Assembly (NCBI GenBank): GCA_965198995.1
Contig: CBDAQG010000002.1
Location: 2,356,001 to 2,420,000 of the forward strand
DNA: 64,000 bases
Origin: CAXMMR01 sp965198995
GTDB lineage: Bacteria > Pseudomonadota > Alphaproteobacteria > Acetobacterales > Acetobacteraceae
Direction: 5' to 3'
In this document: positions 24,151-33,388 of the stretch, in pieces
Layout of the letters: every line of letters begins with the position of its first letter
How positions within the stretch are numbered: the first letter of the stretch is position 1
The notes under the pieces: model-generated
What the model was told of the DNA's origin: nothing
Databases searched by the model: none
The model's input: only the letters and a program-made list of their open reading frames with translations
Made by a program: the position numbers and the translations under genes

Positions 24151-25200
24151 ATGGTTGACATCGTCATCCTGGGCGCCGGGGTGATGGGCTCGGCGATGAC
24201 GATGCCGGCGGCGCATGGCGGCGCCAAGGTGGCCTTGGTCGGCACCCCGCTCGACGGCGCGATCATCCAGGCCGTGCGCGGCGGCCAGCCACACCCACGG
24301 CTCAAGCTCGCCTTACCCGCCGGCGTCGAGGCGCACGCGAGCGACGATCTGGCCGCGGTGCTGCGAACCCCACCCCGCCTCATCATCCTCGGCGTCTCCT
24401 CGCCGGGCGTCGACTGGGCCATTGACCGCCTGGTCGAGACGCTGCGCACGCCGGTGCCAGTCTTGATAATCACCAAGGGGCTGGCGCCCGGCGACAACCG
24501 GATCGACGTGCTGCCGCAGCGTGTGGCGCGCGAGGTCGAGCGGCGCACCGGCATCAGCCTGCCCGTCATGGCTGTCGGCGGTCCCTGCATCGCCGGCGAG
24601 CTCGCCGCCGGACGGGACACCAGCGTCGTCGTCACCGGGCCAGGCCCCGCCGTCGCCGACGCTCTGGCGCTGCTCGGCGCGCCCTACTATCACGCCCGCG
24701 CCTCGACCGACCTCGTCGGCGTCGAGTTCTGCGCCGCCTTCAAGAACTTCTACGCCCTCGCCGTCGGCGCCGTCGCCGGGATACTGGAGGTCGGCGGTCC
24801 GGCCACCAACGGCGGCCAGATGCACAACCTGTCCTCCTCGGTGTTCACCCAGGCGCTCCGCGAGCTCGCCGTGCTGGTGGCACAAGCCGGCGGCGATGTT
24901 GCAAGCGTCTACGGCTTGCCGGGCGCCGGCGACCTCTACGTCACCTGCCTCGCCGGACGAAACAGCCGGATGGGCCGGCTCCTCGGCCTTGGATTACCCT
25001 ACCGCCGCGCCAAGGCGGAGCACATGGCGGAGGACACGGTCGAGGGCGCACAGCTCGCGCTTGACCTCGGGCCGACCCTCGAGACGATGATGGCCTCAGG
25101 CGCGCTACCAGCGTCGGAGCTGCCATTGACCAAAGCAGTGGTGGACGCGGTGTGCCGGGATCAATCGCTCAGCTTGGACTTCGAGCAGTTCCATAGATGA
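24151..25200 (+). CDS. NAD(P)-dependent glycerol-3-phosphate dehydrogenase (GpsA-like)
   Basis: A 349-residue protein from ATG 24151, 22 bases after the ATPase gene. The dinucleotide fold starts VDIVILGAGVMGSAMTMPAA. Conserved GpsA segments are VLIITKGLA, VGGPCIAGELAAGRDT, EFCAAFKNFYALAVG (with the catalytic Lys), and GLPGAGDLYVTCLAGRNSRMG. The second residue pairings differ from housekeeping GpsA (for example VGGPC rather than LSGPS), so it is probably a catabolic paralogue interconverting dihydroxyacetone phosphate and sn-glycerol-3-phosphate or a related polyol phosphate. It is co-transcribed with the ATPase. Confidence 0.82.
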   Translation: MVDIVILGAGVMGSAMTMPAAHGGAKVALVGTPLDGAIIQAVRGGQPHPRLKLALPAGVEAHASDDLAAVLRTPPRLIILGVSSPGVDWAIDRLVETLRTPVPVLIITKGLAPGDNRIDVLPQRVAREVERRTGISLPVMAVGGPCIAGELAAGRDTSVVVTGPGPAVADALALLGAPYYHARASTDLVGVEFCAAFKNFYALAVGAVAGILEVGGPATNGGQMHNLSSSVFTQALRELAVLVAQAGGDVASVYGLPGAGDLYVTCLAGRNSRMGRLLGLGLPYRRAKAEHMAEDTVEGAQLALDLGPTLETMMASGALPASELPLTKAVVDAVCRDQSLSLDFEQFHR

Positions 25201-25312
25201 GGAAGCGCTTCTTTTTTGAAAAAAGAAGCAAAAAACTTTTATCTCGGAAGAAGGTCCTTGCTAGCTGGGCGAGCTAGAGTTTTTGGTCTTTTTCAAAAAA
25301 GGACCTCTTCTT
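25201..25312. repeat. A/T-rich double-hairpin repeat between converging genes
   Basis: GCGCTTCTTTTTTGAAAAAA with GAAGCAAAAAACTTTTATC, a spacer, then GGTCTTTTTCAAAAAAGGACC. It lies exactly between the convergent gpsA-like and permease genes, where a bidirectional terminator is needed. Confidence 0.85.
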
Positions 25313-26162
25313 ACTTCCCTCCCGCAAACGCATGCAGCCCACTCAGCAGCGAGCGATGGAAGATGATCGCCACCAGCACCGGCGGCAGCGAGAGCATCAG
25401 GCCGGCGGCGGCCATGTGGCCGTACTCGGGGTTCATACCGTTGGCGAGGAAGCCGGCGACCTGCACCGGGAAGGTGATCTTCGACGAGGTAATGACGAAG
25501 GCAATAAAGAATTCGTTCCAGGTCAGGATCGTCACCAGCAGGCCGGCGGCGGCGAGCGAGGCGCGGATCATCGGCAGGACGATGAACCAGAAGGTTTCCC
25601 ACTGCGAGCAGCCGTCCAGGCGCGCGGCCTCCTCGGCCTCCTCGGGCACCGATTTGAGGTAGGCCAGCATGATCCAACAGGTGAGCGGCAGGTTGATGGC
25701 AATGTAGAGCAGAGCCAGCCCAGTCTCGGTGTTGAGCAGCGCGGTGCGCAGCGCCAAGAAGTAAAGCGGCATGATCAGGGCCGCCGGCGGCATCATGCGC
25801 GTCGAAATGATCCAGTTCTCGAGCTGGCGGTTGGCGCGAGTGTGAAAGCGCGACAGCGCGTAGGCCATCAGCGGGCCGAAGATCAGCGAGACGATCACAG
25901 AGACGGAGACGACGCGGATGGAGCGATACAGCGCCTGATGGTCGAGGTTGGCCCAGACCCAGGCGATGTTGTCCAACGTGATCGGATGGGGGAACCAGAC
26001 CGGCTCGTCGCTCTGGATCTGCGCCTTGAACTTGAAGGTGGTGTTGGCAAGCCAGTAAAGCGGCGCCAGCCAGACGCTCAAGCCCAGCACCAAGGCGAGC
26101 GTGCCAGCGAGCTGGATCGGCCAGGCGTGGTGGCGTTGTTGGAGCGGAGCGGTTTCGGCCAC
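25311..26162 (-). CDS. Carbohydrate ABC transporter permease (MalG type)
   Basis: A 283-residue permease with six predicted membrane segments. The cytoplasmic EAA loop reads EEAEEAARLDGCSQWETFWF (about residues 188-207), the ATPase docking site of MalG-type subunits, followed by IVLPMIRASLAAAG. It begins 12 bases after the MalF-type gene, and the two form a heterodimeric channel. The C-terminal GLHAFAGGK is typical of sugar permeases. Confidence 0.9.
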   Translation of the reverse strand: MAETAPLQQRHHAWPIQLAGTLALVLGLSVWLAPLYWLANTTFKFKAQIQSDEPVWFPHPITLDNIAWVWANLDHQALYRSIRVVSVSVIVSLIFGPLMAYALSRFHTRANRQLENWIISTRMMPPAALIMPLYFLALRTALLNTETGLALLYIAINLPLTCWIMLAYLKSVPEEAEEAARLDGCSQWETFWFIVLPMIRASLAAAGLLVTILTWNEFFIAFVITSSKITFPVQVAGFLANGMNPEYGHMAAAGLMLSLPPVLVAIIFHRSLLSGLHAFAGGK

Positions 26163-26174
26163 CTGCGTGCGTCC

Positions 26175-27122
26175 TCAGCGAAAGATCTTGTCGTCCCATT
26201 TGGAAATCTTAAGCCACGCGGCGGTGCTGATCAGGCCGAGGCCCATCGTCAGGATGCCGGCGGCGGCCGCGACCGAGACCTGGCCGGACTCCGAGATGCC
26301 GATCTTGTAGATGAACAGCGAGAGGTCGACGGTGGCGCTGCCCGGGCCGCCATTGGTCAGCAGGTCGGTGGCGGCGAAGGCCTGCGAGCACAGGATGAAC
26401 TCGAAGATCGCGGTGACCGCGAGCAGCGGCCGCAGCAGCGGCAGCTGGATGAACCACAGGGTGCTCCAGAAGCCGGCGCCGTCGATCTTGGCGGCCTCCA
26501 TCGGCTCGGGCGGCATCGAGCGGACGCCGCCAAGCAGGATGATAACCGCGAGCGGCGACCACTGCCAGGTTTGGGCGAAGATGATGGTGACCAGCGCGCC
26601 GATCGGGCCGCCGGTAGGCGAGATCAACGTGCCTGTCGCCATCTGCACCACCTGCGGCACCGGGCCGTAGAGCGGGTCGAGGATCAGGCTGAACACCAGC
26701 GCCATGGCGACCGGAGAGACCGCCAGCGGGATCAGCACCACGACGACGACAAGGCCGGCGAAGCGGCCGGCAAACTGGTCGATCAGGTAGGCCATGACCA
26801 GGCCGGTGAGCACGGCGAGCGCGGTGGCGCCGAAGGAGATCAGCAGCGTGACCTTCAGCGCCTGCAGGCCGGCGGCGGTGCCGAGCACGGCGGCGTAGTT
26901 GGCGAACCAGACGAAGTGGCGCGGCAGGTTCGGCACGCTGATGTCGACGTTGATGAAGGACAAGTAGACCGCATAGAGGAACGGCGGCAGCGTCAGGATC
27001 GCCAGCAGCAGGAAGCCCGGCAGCGGCACGAGCCAGGGCGAGCGCCACCAGCCGGGCGCGGCGTAAGGCTCGCCGGTCGCCTCGGTTCGGGCACTTAGCG
27101 CGAGGGCGGCTGAGGACGGCAT
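26175..27122 (-). CDS. Carbohydrate ABC transporter permease (MalF type)
   Basis: A 315-residue permease, residues about 33-305 membrane-embedded. The EAA loop is PPEPMEAAKIDGAGFWSTLW followed by FIQLPLLRPLL. ATDLLTNGGPGSAT and LFIYKIGI match the substrate-facing region of MalF/UgpA-type proteins for sugars and polyols. It is preceded by an A/T repeat that separates it from the binding-protein gene, so expression of the permeases may be lower than that of the binding protein. Confidence 0.9.
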   Translation of the reverse strand: MPSSAALALSARTEATGEPYAAPGWWRSPWLVPLPGFLLLAILTLPPFLYAVYLSFINVDISVPNLPRHFVWFANYAAVLGTAAGLQALKVTLLISFGATALAVLTGLVMAYLIDQFAGRFAGLVVVVVLIPLAVSPVAMALVFSLILDPLYGPVPQVVQMATGTLISPTGGPIGALVTIIFAQTWQWSPLAVIILLGGVRSMPPEPMEAAKIDGAGFWSTLWFIQLPLLRPLLAVTAIFEFILCSQAFAATDLLTNGGPGSATVDLSLFIYKIGISESGQVSVAAAAGILTMGLGLISTAAWLKISKWDDKIFR

Positions 27123-27136
27123 GGCTTGGCTCCGGA

Positions 27137-27270
27137 AGAAAGCGGTTCTTTTTTGAAAAAAAGAACCAAAAAACTTTTGCCCGTTAAGCCGAGCCGGTGC
27201 GGCAGTGTGCTTTCCCCCGATGAGAAAAGTTTCTTGCTTCTTTTTTCAAAAAAGAAGCTCTTCCTTGCCT
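27137..27270. repeat. A/T-rich double-hairpin repeat between binding protein and permease genes
   Basis: GCGGTTCTTTTTTGAAAAAA, AGAACCAAAAAACTTTTGCC, a spacer, then AAAAGTTTCTTGCTTC and TTTTTTCAAAAAAGAAGC. This full copy is inserted inside the binding protein-permease operon. A partial terminator or mRNA-stabilising hairpin at this position would favour the binding protein over the permeases. Confidence 0.85.
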
Positions 27271-28636
27271 ACGGCGCCGCGAAGATCTCCGTGTACTGCC
27301 TTGGCGTGCCGGCGATCCCCTGCGCCTTGAAGCGCGCCTCGGTCTGCTCCGCGGCCGCGGTGAGCGCTGCCTTGGCAGTGGTGCTGCCGGTGAACACGCT
27401 TTCGATGTTGGCGCCGATAATGTCGCCCATCTCGCGCCACTGGGGGATCATCGGGCGATATTCGGCCTTGGTGATCGCCTGGCCGTCAGCGACCGCCTTG
27501 ATATAGCCGGGGTCGAGCTTGCTCTTCAGCAGGTCGGACTGGTTGACCGACTTGCGGTCCTCGTTGCCGATGTCGTTGGCGGTGCGGTCGAACTCCATCT
27601 CCTGCGAGGTGGCCCATTGCATGAAGGCGCTGGCGGCCTTGAAGCTCGGGCTACCGTCAACGACGCTGGAGGCCATGGCCAGGCCGATCGAGTAGTTCGC
27701 CGGGAAGGCGCCCTTGGGGCCGGCGGGGACCACCGCGTAGCCGATCTTGCCGACGATGTTGGACTGCTTGGGGTCGATGAAGGTCGGATAGAACGCTGTC
27801 GATTCCACGATCATGGCGACGCGGCCGGCGGCGAAGCTGGAGGACACCTTGTCCCATCCCCACGAGCCCGAACCGGGCGGGCCGGACTTCTGGATCAGGT
27901 CGGCATAGTGTTCGGTGCCGTCGATGCCGGCGCTGCTGTCGAACACCGGCTGCATCTGCGGGCCGAGGAAGTCGCCGCCATAGGAACGCAGCCACTCGGT
28001 CCAGGTGTAGACGTCCATGCCCTCGCCACGCAGGCCGCGCAGCGCAATGCCGAAAGTGCGCGGCGGGTGGTTGAGCTTGGCGGCGTCGTCGGAGAGTTCG
28101 TCGAGCGTCTTCGGAACCTCGAGGCCTGCCGCCTTCAGCAGGTCGGCGCGGTAGTAGAGGATCGTGACCTCGGAGTAGATCGGCAGGCCGTAGAGCTTGC
28201 CCTTCCAGGAATAGAGCTGGTGCAGGCTGTCGAACACGTCGTCGATCTTGTAGGCGGGCTTGATCTGGTCGTCGAGCGGGTGGACCCAGTCGTTGGTGGC
28301 GAACAGCGGCACGTAGTTGTCGTCCAGGCAGTAGATCTGGAAGCCGCCGGCCTTGTTGGAGGCGTCGGCGACGACGTGGCTGCGCAGGTCGTTCTCCGGA
28401 TAGTCGGTGAAGGCGAGCTTGGCGCCGGTCTGCGCCTCGAAGATCGCCTTGTGGCTCTCGATGAAGTCCATCGCCGGCAGATGGCGGCAGGCGACGTTCA
28501 GGGTGACGCCGGCGAGGCTGTTGGGCGCTGCGAAGTTGGCGACGGCGGCCTTGAGCTTGCCGTCATAATCCTGCGCGTGCGCGGCGCCGGCAAGCAAAGT
28601 GATTGCGGCCGAGGCGGCCAAAGCGGCTTTCGACAT
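27269..28636 (-). CDS. ABC transporter periplasmic solute-binding protein (family 1 type)
   Basis: A 455-residue secreted protein: signal peptide MSKAALAASAAITLLAGAAHA (21 residues) cut before QDYDG. The MalE-like fold shows VNVACRHLP-like start of the mature domain, ILYYRADLLKAAGLEVPKTL, FAAGRVAMIVESTAF and MQWATSQEMEF. It delivers a sugar or polyol to the permease pair downstream. The ligand is not identifiable from sequence. It follows the aldolase-SDR gene after 123 bases with no visible terminator. Confidence 0.9.
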   Translation of the reverse strand: MSKAALAASAAITLLAGAAHAQDYDGKLKAAVANFAAPNSLAGVTLNVACRHLPAMDFIESHKAIFEAQTGAKLAFTDYPENDLRSHVVADASNKAGGFQIYCLDDNYVPLFATNDWVHPLDDQIKPAYKIDDVFDSLHQLYSWKGKLYGLPIYSEVTILYYRADLLKAAGLEVPKTLDELSDDAAKLNHPPRTFGIALRGLRGEGMDVYTWTEWLRSYGGDFLGPQMQPVFDSSAGIDGTEHYADLIQKSGPPGSGSWGWDKVSSSFAAGRVAMIVESTAFYPTFIDPKQSNIVGKIGYAVVPAGPKGAFPANYSIGLAMASSVVDGSPSFKAASAFMQWATSQEMEFDRTANDIGNEDRKSVNQSDLLKSKLDPGYIKAVADGQAITKAEYRPMIPQWREMGDIIGANIESVFTGSTTAKAALTAAAEQTEARFKAQGIAGTPRQYTEIFAAP

Positions 28637-28759
28637 GTCTTCCTCCCCTTAGACCCGGGTATGCCCGGATCGACGTTTCCGATTATCGCCGCTCTTCTGG
28701 CAGCTCAGTCTTCCAAGCACTGGACCACATTGCGATCATGCAAGCAAAGCCTGCGGGCG

Positions 28760-30808
28760 TCACCGCATCATTGAGGCGACATTGCCGCCGTCGACCGTCA
28801 GCACGGCGCCGGTGCTGGAGCGCGCCTTGGCAAGATGGACGAACGCGGCTGCCACGTCGCTGGCAAGCACCTCGCGGTGCACGAGGTTGCCGCGCATGTA
28901 GTCGTCTTCGGAGACGCCGCGGGCGCGGGCGCGGGCGGCGACCATGGTGTCGGTCATCAGGCCGGTGCGGATGCGGTCGGCGTTGACGGCGTTGCTGGTG
29001 ATGCCGGACGCGCCGTGCTCGATCGCGTATTGGCGCATGAGGGCGAGCAACGCCGCCTTCGAGGTGCCATAGGGGCCAAAATCGGGCCCCGGGTTGACCG
29101 CCTGCTTGGAGACGTTGAACAGCAGCGCGCCGCCCGTGCCCTGCTGCTCCATGACGCGGACCGCGGCGCGGGCGAGGTAGTGGTGCGCCCAGAAGTTGAT
29201 GGCGAAAGCGCGCTGCATCACAGCGTCGTCGACGCTCGCCATGCGGCCCTGGAAGGCGGCGCCAGCATTAGACACCACGATGTCGACGCCGCCGAAGTGC
29301 AGCGCCACGTCGGCAATCGCGGCGTCGACGGCGGCCGGGTCGGTTAGGTCGCAGGGGATCGCCAAGGCGCCGAGGCGACGCCCCGCCTCGGCCAGCGGCT
29401 CGGCGGCGATGTCGAGCAAGGCAAGCTCGGCGCCCTCGGCGCGCAACGCCTCGGCGACGGCCAGGCCGAGGCCGCCGGCCGCACCGGTGACGACGGCGAC
29501 CTGGCGGGTCAGCGGCTTCTCGACAGCCTTGGCGAGCTTGGCCTGCTCGAGCGACCAGTACTCGATGTCGAACAGATCCGCCTCCGGCAGCGGCTGCCAG
29601 CCGCTGATGCCCTCGGCGGCGGTGATCACCTCGACCGTGGCCTCGGCGACGTCGGCGGCGACGCGGGCGGATTTGCGGGTGGCGCCGGTGGCGAACAGGC
29701 CGAGGCCGGCGACGTAGAAGACGCGCGGGTGCGGATCGAGCATGACCTTGCCGCCGCCGACGCGCGCGTTGTTGCGCTCAAAATAGGCGCGATACGCGGC
29801 GACGTAGTCGGCGACCGCCGCCTCGACCAGGCGCTTGTAAGCGGACAGGTCGGCGGTCGGCGCCGGCAAGGCGACGCCGAGGCGCTTGATGTGGATCACG
29901 TGCTCGGGCGTCGCGTTGCCACGGCCAACGAGGTCAGAGGCGGCCTCGGCGTCGCACAGGGCGAGGATGCGCTCGCTGACCCGGTGCTCGACCACCATGC
30001 GGCGCCACTGCCCGGGCACGGCGGTCTCGGCGGCGACGGCGCCGCGCAGGATCGGCGCGATGTGCGCGGCGGTGGCAGCCGGCGGCTCGATCGGGGTCGC
30101 ACGGGCAAAGGGCCTGGCGCGGCCGGCGGACAGGCGGCGCTCGGCGCGGTCGATCTTGGCGATCATGTCCTCGTAGGAGGCGCGCGGGTCGTCGTCATAG
30201 GTGAAGATGCCGTGCTTGAGCAGGATCATGCCGTCGCCGCGCGGCTGGGCGGCAAAGGCGGCGTCGCAGGCCTTGGCCAGGTCAAAGCCGGGCATGACGT
30301 AGGGTACGACGATGCTGTCGGGGAACAAGTCGCGGATCAGCGCCTCGCCGTTTGGCTGGTTGGTGAGCGAGACGATGGCGTTGGCGTGGGTGTGGTCGAC
30401 GTGCCGGAACGGCAGGATCGCGTGCAGGATCGCCTCGACCGACGGGTTCGGCGCATCCGGATCCATCAGCAGGCGACGCTGCAGCATCACCATGCGATCA
30501 TCCGTCATGGTGTCGAAACGAACCATCGCCCGCAGCGGCTGCAGGCGCACCGCGGGCAGGCCGGCGGGCTCAATGGTGCCCATGTCCCAGCCGCTGCCCT
30601 TGACGCAGAGCACCTCGACGGGGGTGCCGTCGGCGTCGGCAACCTCGGTTTTAACCGAGGTGTTGCCGCCGCCATGCAGCACCAAGGCCGGGTCCTGGCC
30701 GAGCAGGCGAGTGGTGTAGACGCGTATGGCGAGGTCGCGCGGCAGGCCTTGGGCGGTGTAGCGCGCGACGGTGCTGGCGAACTCAGCGTCGGACCAGAGC
30801 GACTTCAC
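28760..30808 (-). CDS. Bifunctional class II aldolase / short-chain dehydrogenase fusion (RhaD-SDR type)
   Basis: A 682-residue fusion. Residues 1-400 are a class II aldolase-like domain: LVLHGGGNTSVK, VKGSGWDMGTIEPAGLPAV, HVDHTHANAIVSLTN (metal-binding His residues) and MILLKHGIFTYDD. From about residue 435 comes an SDR: VAVVTGAAGGLGLAVAEAL, VSNAGAAFQGRM, and FNVSKQAVNPGPDFGPYGTSK with catalytic Ser/Tyr/Lys. Known homologues split rhamnulose-1-phosphate or related ketose-1-phosphates to dihydroxyacetone phosphate and an aldehyde, and the SDR oxidises the aldehyde. The exact sugar is unknown. The promoter region has a TGAC-GTTT-GTCA site. Confidence 0.9.
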   Translation of the reverse strand: MKSLWSDAEFASTVARYTAQGLPRDLAIRVYTTRLLGQDPALVLHGGGNTSVKTEVADADGTPVEVLCVKGSGWDMGTIEPAGLPAVRLQPLRAMVRFDTMTDDRMVMLQRRLLMDPDAPNPSVEAILHAILPFRHVDHTHANAIVSLTNQPNGEALIRDLFPDSIVVPYVMPGFDLAKACDAAFAAQPRGDGMILLKHGIFTYDDDPRASYEDMIAKIDRAERRLSAGRARPFARATPIEPPAATAAHIAPILRGAVAAETAVPGQWRRMVVEHRVSERILALCDAEAASDLVGRGNATPEHVIHIKRLGVALPAPTADLSAYKRLVEAAVADYVAAYRAYFERNNARVGGGKVMLDPHPRVFYVAGLGLFATGATRKSARVAADVAEATVEVITAAEGISGWQPLPEADLFDIEYWSLEQAKLAKAVEKPLTRQVAVVTGAAGGLGLAVAEALRAEGAELALLDIAAEPLAEAGRRLGALAIPCDLTDPAAVDAAIADVALHFGGVDIVVSNAGAAFQGRMASVDDAVMQRAFAINFWAHHYLARAAVRVMEQQGTGGALLFNVSKQAVNPGPDFGPYGTSKAALLALMRQYAIEHGASGITSNAVNADRIRTGLMTDTMVAARARARGVSEDDYMRGNLVHREVLASDVAAAFVHLAKARSSTGAVLTVDGGNVASMMR

Positions 30809-30826
30809 AGGTCCACCTTTAGGTTT

Positions 30827-30865
30827 CCTTTTTTGACAAAAGGCATTGAGGTGTGACGTTTGTCA
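30827..30865. promoter_or_regulatory. Candidate operator region of the aldolase gene
   Basis: Two inverted repeats lie 20-60 bases before the aldolase start. CCTTTT-TTGAC-AAAAGG is at 30827-30843. TGAC-GTTT-GTCA is at 30854-30865, followed by AG. The second matches a TGAC-GTT-GTCA site at 34409 and the TGAC-TAAA-GTCA core at 34439, both next to the SorC-type regulator, suggesting the same regulator binds here. Confidence 0.5.
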
Positions 30866-30894
30866 AGAGCCTTGTGAGAAGTCGGAGCGAAGGC

Positions 30895-30938
30895 AAGCAA
30901 GCGGTTCTTTTTGAAAAAAGAACCAATGACTTTTGATC
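30895..30938. repeat. A/T-rich hairpin repeat (half element)
   Basis: GCGGTTCTTTTTGAAAAAAG followed by AACCAATGACTTTTGATC, a diverged single arm of the A/T family at the edge of an AT-richer patch. Confidence 0.75.
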
Positions 30939-31080
30939 TAGAGAGATCTACCGAACCTCAGCCACAACAGCATTGCATGCCGCAAGCAGTGACGTGGTCA
31001 TGCAGCTCTCAACTCTTTCTTCACAGACTTCGCGTATCGTCACAACGAAGACGTCCTTACGACCGCGGACATACCTCACG

Positions 31081-31557
31081 ATGGCTGACCCGCCTGCTAC
31101 AAGATCGAGACTGAAGGAAGTCAAGTTTCGGCTTATTGTTGGCCTGTTGATCTTGCCACTTGCTACCACAATCGGAACGTGTCTGCTGATGTTAGGCTCA
31201 GGAAAGGTGGGGACATACAATCCCATCACCATTATGTGGGGCCTTATAGTCCTCTCAAGATACGGCTTTCTCGCCGGAATGCCTTATGCTGTTCTTGTAA
31301 ACTGCCTAATTTTACCCTGCGCCAGAGGCCCAACTAGGCTTGGCGGTAGACTAGGTCTGGGCGGCATGGTGTTTTGGCTTGGTTTTGTCGGTGCGATATC
31401 GGGTTACGTTGCATGCTATGTCTTCGCTAAGCCTCATCTAGGGATCGTTGGCGCTTTCGCAGGTGCAATCTCCGGCGCCCTCTTTGCTCGGTTTACCGTA
31501 AACTCAGCTCAAGACTCAGAGGGCCAAGACACAACGGTTAATGGCATTCGTCAGTAG
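31081..31557 (+). CDS. Hypothetical four-helix membrane protein, AT-richer
   Basis: A 158-residue protein from ATG 31081 (MADPPATRSRLKEVK); starts at 30973 or 31003 in the same frame are possible. Four hydrophobic segments lie near LIVGLLILPLATTIGTCLLM, ITIMWGLIVLSRYGFLAG, GMVFWLGFVGAISGYVAC and LGIVGAFAGAISGALFARF. The last two have glycine-rich packing faces. No family is recognised. Lower GC content and codon use like the gene at 7761 suggest acquisition. It faces the kinase gene convergently across a diverged A/T repeat. Confidence 0.55.
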   Translation: MADPPATRSRLKEVKFRLIVGLLILPLATTIGTCLLMLGSGKVGTYNPITIMWGLIVLSRYGFLAGMPYAVLVNCLILPCARGPTRLGGRLGLGGMVFWLGFVGAISGYVACYVFAKPHLGIVGAFAGAISGALFARFTVNSAQDSEGQDTTVNGIRQ

Positions 31558-31605
31558 TTTGACGCACCGAGAAACACGCACATAGCCGCTTGCCTCGCCA
31601 CGCTC

Positions 31606-31656
31606 GAATAGAAGTCCTTTGCTTCTTTCTTCCAAAGAAGAAGCGCTCGCTTTCTC
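31606..31656. repeat. A/T-rich hairpin repeat (diverged half element)
   Basis: GAAGTCCTTTGCTTCTTTCT then TCCAAAGAAGAAGCGCTCGC, a diverged hairpin between converging genes, probably a terminator for both. Confidence 0.7.
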
Positions 31657-31671
31657 TTCACGCCGCTCGCT

Positions 31672-33150
31672 TCACAGCCCGACCGTCGCCGCATACACCG
31701 CCCCCTGCCGCGCTGACAGACGATCCCAGGCGGCTTGCTGGTCTGGCTGCGGCGCCAGGCAGTCTGCGACCCGGGTCATCGCGGCGGCGGCGTCGAGCAT
31801 GGTGGGGAACCAGCGGGCGCCGGTGGCGGCGATGATCGCGGCACCCAGGCAGGAGGCCTCGTTGGAGAGGCTGCGGCAGGTGGGTAGGCCGGTGGCGTCG
31901 GCGATCATGCGCAGCCAGACCGGGCTGCTGGCGCCGCCGCCGATGACGAGCACCTGCTCGGTGGCGAGCCCCGCGTCGTGCATCGAGCGGATGGCCCGCG
32001 CCGCCTCCAGGGTCAGCGCCTCGAGGGTGGCGCGATACAGGTGGGCGGCGGTGTGGCGGGGGACGAGGCCGGTGATGGTGGCGCGGGCGTCCGGGTTCCA
32101 GTGCGGGTCCATGCAGCCGGTTAGGTATGGGCAGACGAGCAAGCCGTCGGTGCCGACGGGCATTGTGGCGGCCGCGGCGTCCAGGTTGCGGTAGATCGCC
32201 GGGTCCTCGCGGCCGCCGGCGAAGGTGTCGACGACGTAGTTCAGGAAGAAGGCGCCGGCGCGCTGGACGTGCTCGAGGAAGTAGCCGCCGGTGGGGGCGA
32301 TGATGGTGCGCCAGCCGCGGTCGATCACCGGCTCGACGGACCAGGCGCCGGCGACGATGGCGGTGCCGAGATTGAGGTAGACGCTGCCCGGGCGCATGGC
32401 GTTGACGCCGAGGCCGGCGCATTGGCCATCGCCGCCGGCGGCGAAGACGGGAGTGCCGCGGCACAGGCCGGTGGCGGCCGCGGCAGGCGCGCTGACGCGG
32501 CCGACGAGCTGGCCGGGGGCGACGGCAGGGGGCAGCTTGGCGAATGGGATGGACAGGTGGTCGAGCAGCGGCACCGACCACTGCTTCTGCACGATGTCGA
32601 ACAGGCCGAACGGGTCGGCGCTGGTGTAGCTGGCGGTGACGGCGCCGGTCAGGTGCAGGGTGAGGAAGCCATGCACGTCGGCGATCAGGCTGGTTGCGGC
32701 GAGGCGCTCCGGCTGGTGACGCGCGAGCCAATGCAGGCGGTAGACGACGGGGATCACGTCGACGGGGCGGCCGGAGATGGTGTGCAGGCGCTCGCCGCCG
32801 AAGCTTTCGGCAAGGTCCTGGTAGGTCGAGGCGACGCGGTTGTCGAGCCAGGTCATGGCTGGGCCGACGGGACGGTTCTCGGCGTCGAGAAGGACCACCG
32901 TCTCGCGCTGATTGGAGATCGCGATGGCCTCGATCGTTGCGGGGTCGATTGCAGCGGTCAGCGACTGCAGGGCGGTGCTGGTGGCGCGCCACCAGCTCTC
33001 GGCGTCCTGCTCGGCGTAGCCGTGCTGGGGCTGCTCAAGGGTGAGCGGGGCGCGGCCCTCGGCGAGCGGGGTGCCGTCGGCAGTCCAGGCGATCGCCTTG
33101 ACCGATTGCGTCGAGGCGTCGATGCCGACCACGCAGCGTTCAGATGTCAC
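31672..33150 (-). CDS. FGGY-family carbohydrate kinase (xylulokinase-like)
   Basis: A 492-residue kinase with GTG 33150 as start, preceded by GGGAGAGG; the longer frame starts in a repeat. The first ATPase motif is VVGIDASTQSVKAIAW, followed by ISNQRETVVLLD and MTWLDNRV. The catalytic Asp region is FAAGGDGQCAGLGVNA, and the FGGY signature 2 region is VLVIGGGASSPVWLRMIADA. It phosphorylates a sugar or polyol; xylulose, ribulose or rhamnulose are all possible. The gene lies between the regulator and aldolase genes of the locus and is likely part of the same pathway. Confidence 0.88.
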   Translation of the reverse strand: MTSERCVVGIDASTQSVKAIAWTADGTPLAEGRAPLTLEQPQHGYAEQDAESWWRATSTALQSLTAAIDPATIEAIAISNQRETVVLLDAENRPVGPAMTWLDNRVASTYQDLAESFGGERLHTISGRPVDVIPVVYRLHWLARHQPERLAATSLIADVHGFLTLHLTGAVTASYTSADPFGLFDIVQKQWSVPLLDHLSIPFAKLPPAVAPGQLVGRVSAPAAAATGLCRGTPVFAAGGDGQCAGLGVNAMRPGSVYLNLGTAIVAGAWSVEPVIDRGWRTIIAPTGGYFLEHVQRAGAFFLNYVVDTFAGGREDPAIYRNLDAAAATMPVGTDGLLVCPYLTGCMDPHWNPDARATITGLVPRHTAAHLYRATLEALTLEAARAIRSMHDAGLATEQVLVIGGGASSPVWLRMIADATGLPTCRSLSNEASCLGAAIIAATGARWFPTMLDAAAAMTRVADCLAPQPDQQAAWDRLSARQGAVYAATVGL

Positions 33151-33162
33151 GATGCCTCTCCC

Positions 33163-33388
33163 GTAAAGGAAGGCCAGGGCGCTGCCCTGGACCCGCTGGG
33201 GCCCGCGGCCCCAGACCCCGTTCATTTAGAGCCAGCCGACGCTCTTTCTTGCTTGGCGAAGCCAGTCGGCTCTGCTCTGCCACAGCACCAACCTCGCCGT
33301 AGAAACACGAATGATAAATGGATTTTAAAGGCTTCGCCTTTAATGGGGTCGAGGGGCAAAGCCCCTCGCCTTCCTTCTTGGTCACGTC
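33163..33388. repeat. GC-rich MITE-like repeat element, full composite copy (inverted)
   Basis: It begins AAAGGAAGGCCAGGGCGCTG and ends GAGGGGCAAAGCCCCTCGCC followed by TTCCTT. Internal blocks include GCTGGGGCCCGCGGCCCCAG, the AATGATAAATGGATTTTAAA block and GGCTTCGCCTTTAATGGGG. It spans essentially the whole gap between regulator and kinase genes, so the kinase needs its own promoter or is read through the element. Confidence 0.8.
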
